Assembly (NCBI GenBank): GCA_001916035.1
Contig: MNRQ01000040.1
Coordinates: 1-9,921, forward strand
Length of the DNA: 9,921 nt
Source: Clostridium sp. 27_14
GTDB taxonomy: Bacteria > Bacillota > Clostridia > TANB77 > CAG-508
Direction: 5' to 3'
Below are positions 1 to 5,482 of the stretch, piece by piece. Below the pieces are notes generated by a model. It saw only the letters and a list, made by a program, of their open reading frames with translations, had not been told where the DNA came from and made no database searches. The translations under genes were made by a program, and so were the position numbers. Within the stretch, counting starts at the first letter, position 1. Each line of letters starts with the position of its first letter.

Positions 1-42
1 TGTATAATTTTCTTTAAATTCTATTGATTCATTCTCATTCAT
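1..42 (-). CDS. Partial gene, N-terminus only; possible AlbA_2/Schlafen-type DNA-binding ATPase-like regulator
   Basis: Only the first 14 codons are inside the window; they read MNENESIEFKENYT. The ATG at 42-40 follows a GGAGGT ribosome binding site at about 50-55, so the start is well supported. An opening with a short acidic lead and then 'ES.EFKE.YT' is typical of proteins with an N-terminal AlbA_2 (divergent AAA-4) domain, which are often annotated as putative transcriptional regulators or ATP-binding proteins. That family call rests on 14 residues and memory of the family, so it is tentative. The leader carries an unusual repeat array and a recognisable promoter, described separately. 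Confidence 0.6.
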   Translation of the reverse strand, partial: MNENESIEFKENYT

Positions 43-55
43 GCTACTTACCTCC

Positions 56-99
56 ATCTTCAATCGTTCAATCGTTCAAAATATCGTTCAATCGTTCAA
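56..99 (-). repeat. Four copies of an 8-bp direct repeat in the leader of the left-edge gene
   Basis: On the plus strand the octamer ATCGTTCA occurs at 63-70, 71-78, 83-90 and 91-98 (TGAACGAT on the coding strand). The copies form two tandem pairs offset by exactly 20 bp, about two helical turns, with AAAT between the pairs. A degenerate fifth copy (ATCTTCA) lies at 56-62. The array sits between the -10 box and the ribosome binding site of the minus-strand gene, where an operator or a leader-RNA element would lie. Function is inferred from position only. Confidence 0.85.
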
Positions 100-103
100 G
101 CAT

Positions 104-133
104 AGTATAACACTTTTATTATAAATTATACAA
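104..133 (-). promoter_or_regulatory. Promoter of the left-edge gene
   Basis: Reading the minus strand, TTGTAT (133-128) is followed after 18 bp by TATACT (109-104), with a TG one base upstream of the -10 (extended -10). Transcription would start near 97, so the repeat array would lie at the start of the transcript and downstream of the promoter. Confidence 0.6.
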
Positions 134-257
134 GATATATTTTAAAATTTTACACTTTTCAATGCTCTAAATTGGTCGTATTGCTTTGATTTTGTGCAAT
201 GTTTCTAATAGGTAAATTTAAGAGGAACTTACAACGCCCCTCTATCTCTCCTACTTA

Positions 258-1619
258 TTATTGTTTAATATATTCTTTTGGAATTAAATTATAATCATAC
301 ATTACCTTTGAATGATTATCCCAAATTAATTTTTTCTCTAACAATTCATTATTTTCTTTTAATATCTTATTTTGATATATTTTTGAAACTCTATAATAAT
401 TTTCTCCTTCTTTTTGAAAATGGTGATTTTCTTCTATTATTTCATATTTCCAAGGAAATGAATTTTGACTTCTCAATTCACCATATAAAGTTTTATTTTC
501 AACCCATAAAAGTAATTGAATATCTTGATCAGTATTATTTTTAAATCTATAATCAATGTAATTATAGCCAACACAAGTACCATCTTTTAATGGGATTCTT
601 TCTCCATCATCAGGTGCTAATGCATCAGAATGTGTATGAAATTCTGTTATTTCAAGTGGACTATGTAATACTAATAAATTAATAGTATTAGCTAAATTAC
701 AAAGGCCTCCACCCATTCCCGCTTGTATTTTACCGTTTCTTAAAACACGACCTTCTTTATATCCTTTTCTTTTATTTACAGTTCCTATTAATTTCCAATA
801 AGAAAAAACCTCATTAGGATGAATTACAATATTAGTAATTTTACTAGAAGCTATTTTTACATTTACTATTTTGTTTTCTTGAAGCTCTAATTCAGTACCC
901 TTTTTTATTAAATAAGAATTATATGATGAAACTATATTAGGCAATTTTTCATTAGACCTATCATGTGCAAATTTATCTTTAGATAAAATATCTTGGATAT
1001 CTCTTTTTATAATTCCTTTTCTAACTGCTAATTTAAAAAATAGTGGATTTCTTTGACTTAATAATTTTTTATTAGTTTTCACTTTTTCCTCCTTTAATAT
1101 ATCGCCAAGTCTATGGGTATATTTTTTATTGTAAGAATATAATTTTAATATTATTTTTTCAATATGACGTTTTATACCAATCTTTTTTTCCGTTTTATAA
1201 CCAATAAATTTTACCAAAATATTTGCAATACCTGCATTATTTGCACCTAATATATCAGTAAAAATTTGATCACCAATATAGACTACTTCGCTTTTTTCTA
1301 AATTCATTTCTTTAACAGCTTTACAATAATTTTCAGGATTAGGCTTTCCTGCATTATCTATATATGGACAATTACTTATATTTTCTAAAAATTCATCTAT
1401 TCTTTTTTTACCATTATCAGATAAAATAAAAGTTTTTAACCCTATACTTTGTATTTGTTTAAATAAATCATTTACTTCTTTTGTAGAACCTTTTCCATGT
1501 GGTACTAACGTATTATCTAAATCAAATATAATTCCTTTATAACCTTTATCAAAAATTTTTTTATAATCAATACAAAAAACATCTTCAACATATTCATATG
1601 GATAATATTTTTCTAACAT
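258..1619 (-). CDS. YqeG-type HAD phosphatase joined in frame to a VanW-type protein
   Basis: The frame encodes 453 residues from ATG 1619, chosen because AGGAG lies 8 bases upstream; the in-frame ATG at 1712 falls in a terminator stem and lacks a ribosome binding site. Residues 1-175 are a HAD superfamily IIIA (YqeG-like) phosphatase: motif I DLDNT with D33 and D35, S67 of motif II, K92 of motif III, and GDQ..TD with D117 and D122 of motif IV. Residues 180-453 resemble a full-length VanW protein, with the core GMGGGLCNLAN (301-311), the LHSPLE segment and YNYIDYRF (352-359). VanW-type proteins occur in vancomycin-resistance clusters and widely outside them, and their biochemical role is not established; nothing here indicates resistance. 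Both parts have about the length of the stand-alone families. A strong internal ribosome binding site and GTG lie at the junction, so VanW may also be made separately. Confidence 0.85.
   Translation of the reverse strand: MLEKYYPYEYVEDVFCIDYKKIFDKGYKGIIFDLDNTLVPHGKGSTKEVNDLFKQIQSIGLKTFILSDNGKKRIDEFLENISNCPYIDNAGKPNPENYCKAVKEMNLEKSEVVYIGDQIFTDILGANNAGIANILVKFIGYKTEKKIGIKRHIEKIILKLYSYNKKYTHRLGDILKEEKVKTNKKLLSQRNPLFFKLAVRKGIIKRDIQDILSKDKFAHDRSNEKLPNIVSSYNSYLIKKGTELELQENKIVNVKIASSKITNIVIHPNEVFSYWKLIGTVNKRKGYKEGRVLRNGKIQAGMGGGLCNLANTINLLVLHSPLEITEFHTHSDALAPDDGERIPLKDGTCVGYNYIDYRFKNNTDQDIQLLLWVENKTLYGELRSQNSFPWKYEIIEENHHFQKEGENYYRVSKIYQNKILKENNELLEKKLIWDNHSKVMYDYNLIPKEYIKQ
1080..1096 (-). promoter_or_regulatory. 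Internal ribosome binding site and GTG at the HAD/VanW boundary
   Basis: On the minus strand AAAGGAGG (1095-1088) is followed by five A's and GTG (1082-1080). The GTG is in the frame of the fused ORF, at residue 180 of the 453-residue protein. An initiation site this good, placed exactly where the HAD fold ends and the VanW homology begins, is what two adjacent genes would have. A TAA in another frame (1096-1094) lies immediately before the GGAGG. Confidence 0.7.
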
Positions 1620-1712
1620 AGCTTTTCTCCTATCTACTAATATATAAATATATATTATCATAAAAATATATAAAAATCTACTAATTCTAAATAATTGTAC
1701 AAAATCAAACAA

Positions 1713-1750
1713 AAATGTTTAAATAAACTAAAATATTTATTTAAACATTT
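1713..1750 (-). terminator. Intrinsic terminator of the cation efflux gene
   Basis: A perfect 15-bp inverted repeat (1713-1727 with 1736-1750) encloses an 8-base loop. Read on the minus strand, the stem is followed by a T-rich run interrupted by single G's and an A (about 1700-1712). It lies about 70 bases after the stop of the cation efflux gene. The stem contains almost no G or C. Confidence 0.65.
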
Positions 1751-1819
1751 CTAAAATTTAAAGTTTTAATATATTTTATGAAAAACTTAACAATTCACCA
1801 CTATTGTAAAATATTTGTA

Positions 1820-2734
1820 TTATTCTACTTTGGAAGGATTTACATGAACCATAATATGTTTTACATTTAAAAAATTCTTTTCAATATTATCATGTACAGC
1901 TTCTGCAATATTATGAGCCTTCTGTAAAGGATATAATCCGTTTACTTGAATTTCTAAATCTACATATATCTTATTACCAAAAATACGAGTTTTCAACAAA
2001 TCTACACATAGCACATCTTTATTTTCCATAATACAATCATAAATTTTATTTTCAGTATCTTTATCACAAGAATGATCTACCATCTTATCAATAGCATCTT
2101 TAAAAATATCAAAAGCAGCTTTAGCAATAAATATAAAAATCACTAAACTTGCTATAGAGTCCATAATAGGAAACCCAATCCTTGCACCTAGAATACCAAT
2201 CAACGCACCTATTGAAGATAGAGCATCTGAACGATGATGCCATGCATCTGCCATTAATGCACTAGAATCAATTTTTTTGGCATAATATCTTGTATACCAG
2301 TACATTCCCTCTTTGCTAATAATTGAAATACCTGCAGCAATTAAAGCCAAAACTCCAGGAACCTGCAAATTACTATAATTTTTTTGAATAATATTTTGTA
2401 ATACCTCAATTCCTATCCAAAGACCAGTAATAAAAAGTACCATTGAAAGTATAATTGCTGCAACACACTCTAAGCGTTCATGTCCATAAGGATGTTCTTT
2501 ATCCGGTTTTTTAGATGCTAACCTAATCCCTATAATAACTACAAAAGTACTAAATACATCTGATGCAGAATGAATAGCATCACTAATCATTGCATTAGAA
2601 TGAGCTATAACGCCAGATAAAAATTTTAATATAGCCAAAAGCATATTTCCAATAATTGTATTAATTGAAACTTTATTAGCTACAGATTGAAAATTATATT
2701 CTTTACAATGACTATTACCTCTTTCTTTTTTCAT
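1820..2734 (-). CDS. Cation diffusion facilitator (CDF) metal efflux protein, probably Ni/Co-responsive
   Basis: This 304-residue inner-membrane protein exports divalent metal ions, normally in exchange for protons. Metal-site motifs of the CDF family are visible: SDAIHSASD in TM2 (D52, H55, D59) and ADAWHHRSD in TM5 (D163, H166 or H167, D170). The helices are followed by a cytoplasmic domain from about residue 215 with a His-containing C-terminus (VKHIMVHVNP). The length is normal for the family. ATG 2734 is chosen because GGAGGT (2746-2741) lies six A's upstream; the frame stays open back to 2884, but that extension lies in the riboswitch leader. The NiCo riboswitch upstream suggests that the exported ions include Co2+ and/or Ni2+; Zn2+ or Fe2+ cannot be excluded from the protein alone. 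It appears to be a single-gene transcript with its own promoter and terminator. Confidence 0.93.
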   Translation of the reverse strand: MKKERGNSHCKEYNFQSVANKVSINTIIGNMLLAILKFLSGVIAHSNAMISDAIHSASDVFSTFVVIIGIRLASKKPDKEHPYGHERLECVAAIILSMVLFITGLWIGIEVLQNIIQKNYSNLQVPGVLALIAAGISIISKEGMYWYTRYYAKKIDSSALMADAWHHRSDALSSIGALIGILGARIGFPIMDSIASLVIFIFIAKAAFDIFKDAIDKMVDHSCDKDTENKIYDCIMENKDVLCVDLLKTRIFGNKIYVDLEIQVNGLYPLQKAHNIAEAVHDNIEKNFLNVKHIMVHVNPSKVE

Positions 2735-2777
2735 TTTTTTACCTCCATAACAAAATATGTCTATAGCACTTAATATA

Positions 2778-2816
2778 ATGGGAGTATTTTTTGATAAAAG
2801 CACAAAAAACACCCAC
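2778..2816 (-). promoter_or_regulatory. Candidate expression-platform hairpin of the riboswitch
   Basis: Between the aptamer and the ribosome binding site, the minus-strand RNA can pair a GTGGGTG-T-run arm (2816-2804) with an A-run-CTCCCAT arm (2792-2778). No clear U-tract follows the stem. The CTCC of the second arm could alternatively pair with the GGAG of the ribosome binding site at 2746-2741, which would allow translational control. The switching mechanism cannot be settled by eye. Confidence 0.4.
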
Positions 2817-2820
2817 GAAT

Positions 2821-2918
2821 CAGTATTAGCAACTACTGTCCCATGGATGAATATTCCACTGTCACTTTTGTGACCCGACTCCATAACTATTTTGTCACGG
2901 TCTGCTCAGTTTGTACTG
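2821..2918 (-). ncRNA. NiCo (czcD) riboswitch aptamer
   Basis: The minus-strand RNA shows the conserved strings of the NiCo/czcD class in order: CTGAGCAG (2908-2901), CGGG before a TCAC-AAAA-GTGA hairpin, then TGGA...TCCA closing a third hairpin, and finally GGGACAGT near the 3' side of P1. P1 closes by CAGTA/TACTG at the outer ends plus ACTG/CAGT. A GAC...GTC pair sits where I recall GGC...GCC in a published example, which would be a covarying change. The layout is a four-way junction of about 98 nt. The class binds Co2+ and Ni2+ and is known to sit upstream of CDF efflux genes, as here. It explains why the ORF could be extended to 2884: that start lies inside the aptamer. Confidence 0.88.
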
Positions 2919-2951
2919 TAGATTTATATGCAGTGCAAAGATTTTAATCTT

Positions 2952-2980
2952 TTTATATCATATGCATAAAATATTGTCAA
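2952..2980 (-). promoter_or_regulatory. Promoter of the riboswitch and CDF transcript
   Basis: On the minus strand TTGACA (2980-2975) and TATAAA (2957-2952) are separated by exactly 17 bp. This is a near-perfect housekeeping promoter. The start point would be near 2945, about 27 bases before the aptamer. Confidence 0.85.
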
Positions 2981-3089
2981 TGTTAAAACTTTATTTTTAT
3001 GAGATATTTTTCATTTAAAGTAATCTTATTCAATTTTATTATACAATAATAAAATTATATTTTTATATATTAAGTATCTATCAACATTT

Positions 3090-3117
3090 TTCAAATAAAT
3101 ACATAAATTAATATAAA
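3090..3117 (+). promoter_or_regulatory. Possible promoter of the 54-residue small gene
   Basis: TTCAAA (3090-3095) and TATAAA (3112-3117) are separated by 16 bp. The start point would fall near 3124, leaving only about 12 bases before the ATG, so this is a weak assignment in AT-rich DNA. Confidence 0.3.
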
Positions 3118-3135
3118 AGGGTCAAGGTGATATCA

Positions 3136-3300
3136 ATGAACTCTTGTGAATACATATATATAATTTCATCAATAGCATATACTATTTCTCAAGGAAAAGA
3201 TATTGATGAAATTACATTTTTAGGAGCTTTTTTCGCTCAACTTGGAGATACATTATCAACAATAGCAGCAGCAGAAACACTAAATAAAAAAAACGAATAA
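3136..3300 (+). CDS. Small conserved-looking protein, 54 residues, function unknown
   Basis: ATG 3136 follows the ribosome binding site AAGGTGA (3124-3130) at five bases, and the frame ends at TAA 3298-3300. The product begins MNSCEYIYIISSIAY and ends AAAETLNKKNE. The centre (DEITFLGAFFAQLGDTLSTIAA) has the look of a two-helix small protein. It resembles short clostridial proteins of about 50-60 residues with an N-terminal Cys-Glu and an 'LL/LG...QLGDTLATI' segment, which I recall being classed as a DUF (possibly DUF6774); the family name is from memory and uncertain. There is no signal peptide or strong membrane segment. It is a lone plus-strand gene between divergently read CDF and convergently read rho, and no partner is suggested by context. 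Confidence 0.7.
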   Translation: MNSCEYIYIISSIAYTISQGKDIDEITFLGAFFAQLGDTLSTIAAAETLNKKNE

Positions 3301-3381
3301 AAGAGAAAAATATTAAATGAGTATATAAAATTTATAAAAGTTATAGTAATAGGCCTAGGAACTAGTAATTTACTATATTAC

Positions 3382-3425
3382 AGGAATTTTAGAGATATAT
3401 TGTAATAATATTTAGTTTAATTCCT
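3382..3425 (+). terminator. Weak terminator-like hairpin after the small gene
   Basis: AGGAATT (3382-3388) pairs with AATTCCT (3419-3425), with further pairing possible inside (ATATT/AATAT), and is followed by TTTTCC. It could end the small plus-strand transcript, but the stem is short and the loop long. Confidence 0.3.
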
Positions 3426-3442
3426 TTTCCTATAATATAAAA

Positions 3443-3490
3443 AAGTAACAAAACTAATTTACTATAGTTTCATTACTTCTATTTTTATTC
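3443..3490. terminator. Bidirectional terminator between the small gene and rho
   Basis: AAGTAA-c-AAACTA (3443-3456) pairs with TAGTTT-ca-TTACTT (3465-3478), two 6-bp helices separated by a small internal loop. On the plus strand it is followed by TATTTTTATT, and on the minus strand by TTTTTTATATT. It can therefore serve both the small gene and rho. Confidence 0.6.
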
Positions 3491-3529
3491 GAATTCTTAT
3501 AAAATCTCTAAAACATTTTTTAAGAATTC
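3491..3529. repeat. 9-bp perfect inverted repeat downstream of rho
   Basis: GAATTCTTA (3491-3499) and TAAGAATTC (3521-3529) flank a 21-base loop. No T-run follows on either strand, so it is probably not a terminator by itself. It may add structure to the 3' end of the rho mRNA. Confidence 0.5.
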
Positions 3530-3547
3530 TATTTATAAAATACTATT

Positions 3548-3577
3548 ATATTTATTTAAACATTCGTAAATAAATAT
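3548..3577 (-). repeat. 11-bp inverted repeat across the rho stop codon
   Basis: ATATTTATTTA (3548-3558) and TAAATAAATAT (3567-3577) are perfect complements around an 8-base loop. The stop codon TAA (3554-3552) lies within one arm. No U-run follows directly, so it looks like an mRNA 3'-end structure rather than a terminator. All stem pairs are A-T. Confidence 0.5.
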
Positions 3578-4934
3578 CCATTTTATCAACAAATTCTTCA
3601 TTATTTTTTGTTTGAGTCATTCTCTTTATAACTTGTTCAGTAACTTCAGCAACAGTTAAACTATTCATAGCCTTTCTTAATGCAAAAACTGTTTCTTTTT
3701 CAGTTGCAGTTAATAATAAATCTTCTCTTCTTGTTCCTGATTTATTAATATCTATAGCTGGGAATATGCGCTTTTCAGATAGTTTTCTATCTAGGTGAAC
3801 TTCCATATTTCCTGTTCCTTTAAATTCTTCAAATATTACATCATCCATTCTACTACCAGTTTCTATTAAAGCCGTTGCTAATATTGTAAGACTTCCACCA
3901 AATTCTATATTTCTTGCTGCTCCAAAAAATTTCTTTGGCTTATGTAATGCTGCAGGATCTATACCACCTGATAATGTTTTTCCAGATGATGGGATTACAA
4001 GGTTATAAGCTCTAGCAAGTCTAGTAATACTATCTAATAATATTACAACATCTTTTCCCTGTTCTACAACTCTTTTAGCTCTTTCTAAAACCATTTCAGC
4101 TACTTTTACATGGTGCTCAGGTAATTCATCAAATGTAGAATAAATTACTTGTCCATCTATAGAACGTTTCATATCTGTTACTTCTTCTGGTCTTTCATCT
4201 ATTAATAACATTATTAGTTCCACATCTGAATTGTTTTTTGTTATACTATTTGCAATCTTTTTTAAAAGTGTTGTTTTTCCAACTTTAGGAGGTGCTACAA
4301 TTAATCCTCTTTGGCCTTTTCCTATTGGACACATTAAATCTATAATTCTCATTGCATATTCATTTGTTGATGTTTCTAATTTTAATTTATGATCAGGATA
4401 TATTGGTGTAAGTTCATCAAATCTCTTTCTCTTAGCAGCTTTCTCAGGATGTTCACCATTTACTTCTCCAACAAATATCAAAGATGGAAATTTCTCACCA
4501 TCACGAAATCTTGAGATACCTTTTATCATATCACCTGTATCTAACTTAAATCTCTTTATTTGAACAACAGAAACATAAACATCCTTAGCTGTAGATAAAT
4601 AGTTTTCACCTCTTAAAAAACCATATCCATCTGGTAAAATATCCAAAATTCCTTCTACAATTTCATCACCTTCATTAGTTAGTTTATAGTCTACAATAGG
4701 TTCACCATTTGCATTATACTTTGTAGACTCTGTATCAACATTAGATTCAATAGATTTTTTAGTAATATCTTTACTAAGAACTTTATTCTCTTCAATAGAT
4801 TTACTGTCTCCCACAGAAATTTGCTGTAAAATTCCTATCAAATCCTCTTTTTTTAATTTAGATATATTTTTTATATTATTTTCTTTAGCTAATATCTTCA
4901 AATCAGATAAAGTCATTTTTTCTAAATCTGGCAT
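3552..4934 (-). CDS. rho: Transcription termination factor Rho
   Basis: Rho is a hexameric RNA-dependent ATPase and helicase that ends transcription of untranslated RNA. The 460-residue product has a Rho_N helical domain (1-38), a Lys/Ser/Glu-rich linker (about 40-85), the cold-shock-like RNA-binding domain (about 92-160), and the ATPase domain. Key motifs are the P-loop APPKVGKTT (214-222, K220), the Walker B segment VVILLDS (296-302), the Q-loop region SGKTLSGGIDP (317-327), and the ETGSRMDD and LDRKLSEKRIFPAID segments. ATG 4934 has AAAGGAGG upstream with a five-base spacer. It has its own extended -10 promoter and lies behind a terminator, so it is probably a separate transcript from the divIC cluster. 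No rpmE (ribosomal protein L31) or prfA, common rho neighbours in Firmicutes, follows it here. Confidence 0.98.
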   Translation of the reverse strand: MPDLEKMTLSDLKILAKENNIKNISKLKKEDLIGILQQISVGDSKSIEENKVLSKDITKKSIESNVDTESTKYNANGEPIVDYKLTNEGDEIVEGILDILPDGYGFLRGENYLSTAKDVYVSVVQIKRFKLDTGDMIKGISRFRDGEKFPSLIFVGEVNGEHPEKAAKRKRFDELTPIYPDHKLKLETSTNEYAMRIIDLMCPIGKGQRGLIVAPPKVGKTTLLKKIANSITKNNSDVELIMLLIDERPEEVTDMKRSIDGQVIYSTFDELPEHHVKVAEMVLERAKRVVEQGKDVVILLDSITRLARAYNLVIPSSGKTLSGGIDPAALHKPKKFFGAARNIEFGGSLTILATALIETGSRMDDVIFEEFKGTGNMEVHLDRKLSEKRIFPAIDINKSGTRREDLLLTATEKETVFALRKAMNSLTVAEVTEQVIKRMTQTKNNEEFVDKMDIYLRMFK

Positions 4935-4958
4935 AGTTTCCTCCTTTATATGACAATT

Positions 4959-4967
4959 ATTATAACA
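4959..4967 (-). promoter_or_regulatory. Extended -10 promoter of rho
   Basis: Minus-strand TGTTATAAT (4967-4959) is a perfect -10 with an extended TGn. The -35 region 17 bp upstream (TTCCAA) is poor. The leader to the rho ATG would be about 18 bases. Confidence 0.5.
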
Positions 4968-4972
4968 TAATT

Positions 4973-5074
4973 ATAAAAAAATTGGAATAGCTTTATAGAA
5001 CAAATCGAAAAAAACACTAAATATAAATAAGTTTTATATTTGAACAATATTGAATTTATTCTATAAAACTATTC
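4973..5074 (-). terminator. Long hairpin with U-tract between divIC and rho
   Basis: Arms of 21 bases (5074-5054 and 5005-4985) pair without mismatch in the minus-strand RNA; the only two non-Watson-Crick positions are U-G pairs. On the plus strand the same positions would be C-A mismatches, so the element acts as minus-strand RNA. The 48-base loop holds a second perfect 9-bp hairpin (5019-5027 with 5033-5041). The stem is followed by CC, AA and seven T's. The simplest reading is an intrinsic terminator of the yabP-yabQ-divIC transcript, with the rho promoter starting at its U-tract. Confidence 0.65.
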
Positions 5075-5169
5075 AGAAAAATAAAACAAAAAAAGATATA
5101 CTATATTAATACTTAACACATAAAATATATCAAATATCTAAATCGTATACCCTATTATTTTTCTATAAA

Positions 5170-5445
5170 TTAATATCCTGTATCCATATATACCTTCTCA
5201 TTAGGCAAATACATATCCAACTTTTCTCTAGCCATATCTTCTATAAAATCTGTTGATTCAATATCTTGTTTCTTTTTTGAAAGTTGTTCATTATATTCCT
5301 TTTGTTTTTCTATTTGTGATGTTAAATCCTCATAATTTTTTGAATATTGATTTAATGTTTTTTGTTGATTTATAAATGTTAGTCCTACATAAATAATAAG
5401 TATTATTAAGATAATAATTTTCGCTATTTTTTTAAACTTTTTCAT
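5170..5445 (-). CDS. divIC: Septum formation initiator family protein (DivIC/FtsB type)
   Basis: The product is a 91-residue bitopic membrane protein of the divisome. It has a short basic N-terminus, one membrane helix (about 8-25), a coiled coil rich in Glu, Gln and Lys (about 28-62), and the typical C-terminal segment DFIEDMAREKLDMYLPNE (66-83), matching the family pattern 'IEE.AREKLGM..PGE'. DivIC/FtsB partners with FtsL and DivIB/FtsQ to activate septal wall synthesis. ATG 5445 follows GGGAGG at about 9 bases. The order yabP-yabQ-divIC is the same as in Bacillus subtilis, which supports DivIC over FtsL. The gene ends about 95 bases before the long terminator hairpin. Confidence 0.9.
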   Translation of the reverse strand: MKKFKKIAKIIILIILIIYVGLTFINQQKTLNQYSKNYEDLTSQIEKQKEYNEQLSKKKQDIESTDFIEDMAREKLDMYLPNEKVYMDTGY

Positions 5446-5482
5446 AAGTATATTCCTCCCTAAGAAATATCATACAACTATA

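Noticed and set aside
56..99. CRISPR-like array
   Set aside because: The repeats are 8 bp, directly adjacent or 4 bp apart, with no spacers and no cas gene.
136..257. Terminator for the HAD-VanW transcript
   Set aside because: Only short pairings are visible (for example AGAGG/CCTCT around 220-245) and no U-run follows on the minus strand. The stretch shows no other gene or element that I can support.
278..544. 88-codon plus-strand ORF
   Set aside because: It is antisense to the conserved VanW C-terminal coding region, has no convincing ribosome binding site, and has a low-complexity Leu/Phe/Tyr-rich product. It is a shadow frame.
1620..1712. 31-residue N-terminal extension of the HAD-VanW ORF
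   Set aside because: The upstream ATG lies at the base of the terminator stem and lacks a ribosome binding site. The ATG at 1619 has AGGAG at good spacing and starts the HAD family homology. The extension's apparent membrane helix comes from AT-rich leader DNA.
2735..2884. 50-residue N-terminal extension of the CDF protein
   Set aside because: It overlaps the NiCo riboswitch and its expression platform. The start at 2734 has a perfect ribosome binding site.
1713..3562. Shared 14-mer TTTATTTAAACATT at 1736 and 3549 as a dispersed repeat
   Set aside because: It is A-T only except one C, and one copy encodes the end of Rho. Chance in this composition is sufficient.
4985..5074. Miniature transposable element with 21-bp terminal inverted repeats
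   Set aside because: There is no obvious target-site duplication. The G-U pattern and the U-tract fit an RNA terminator better.
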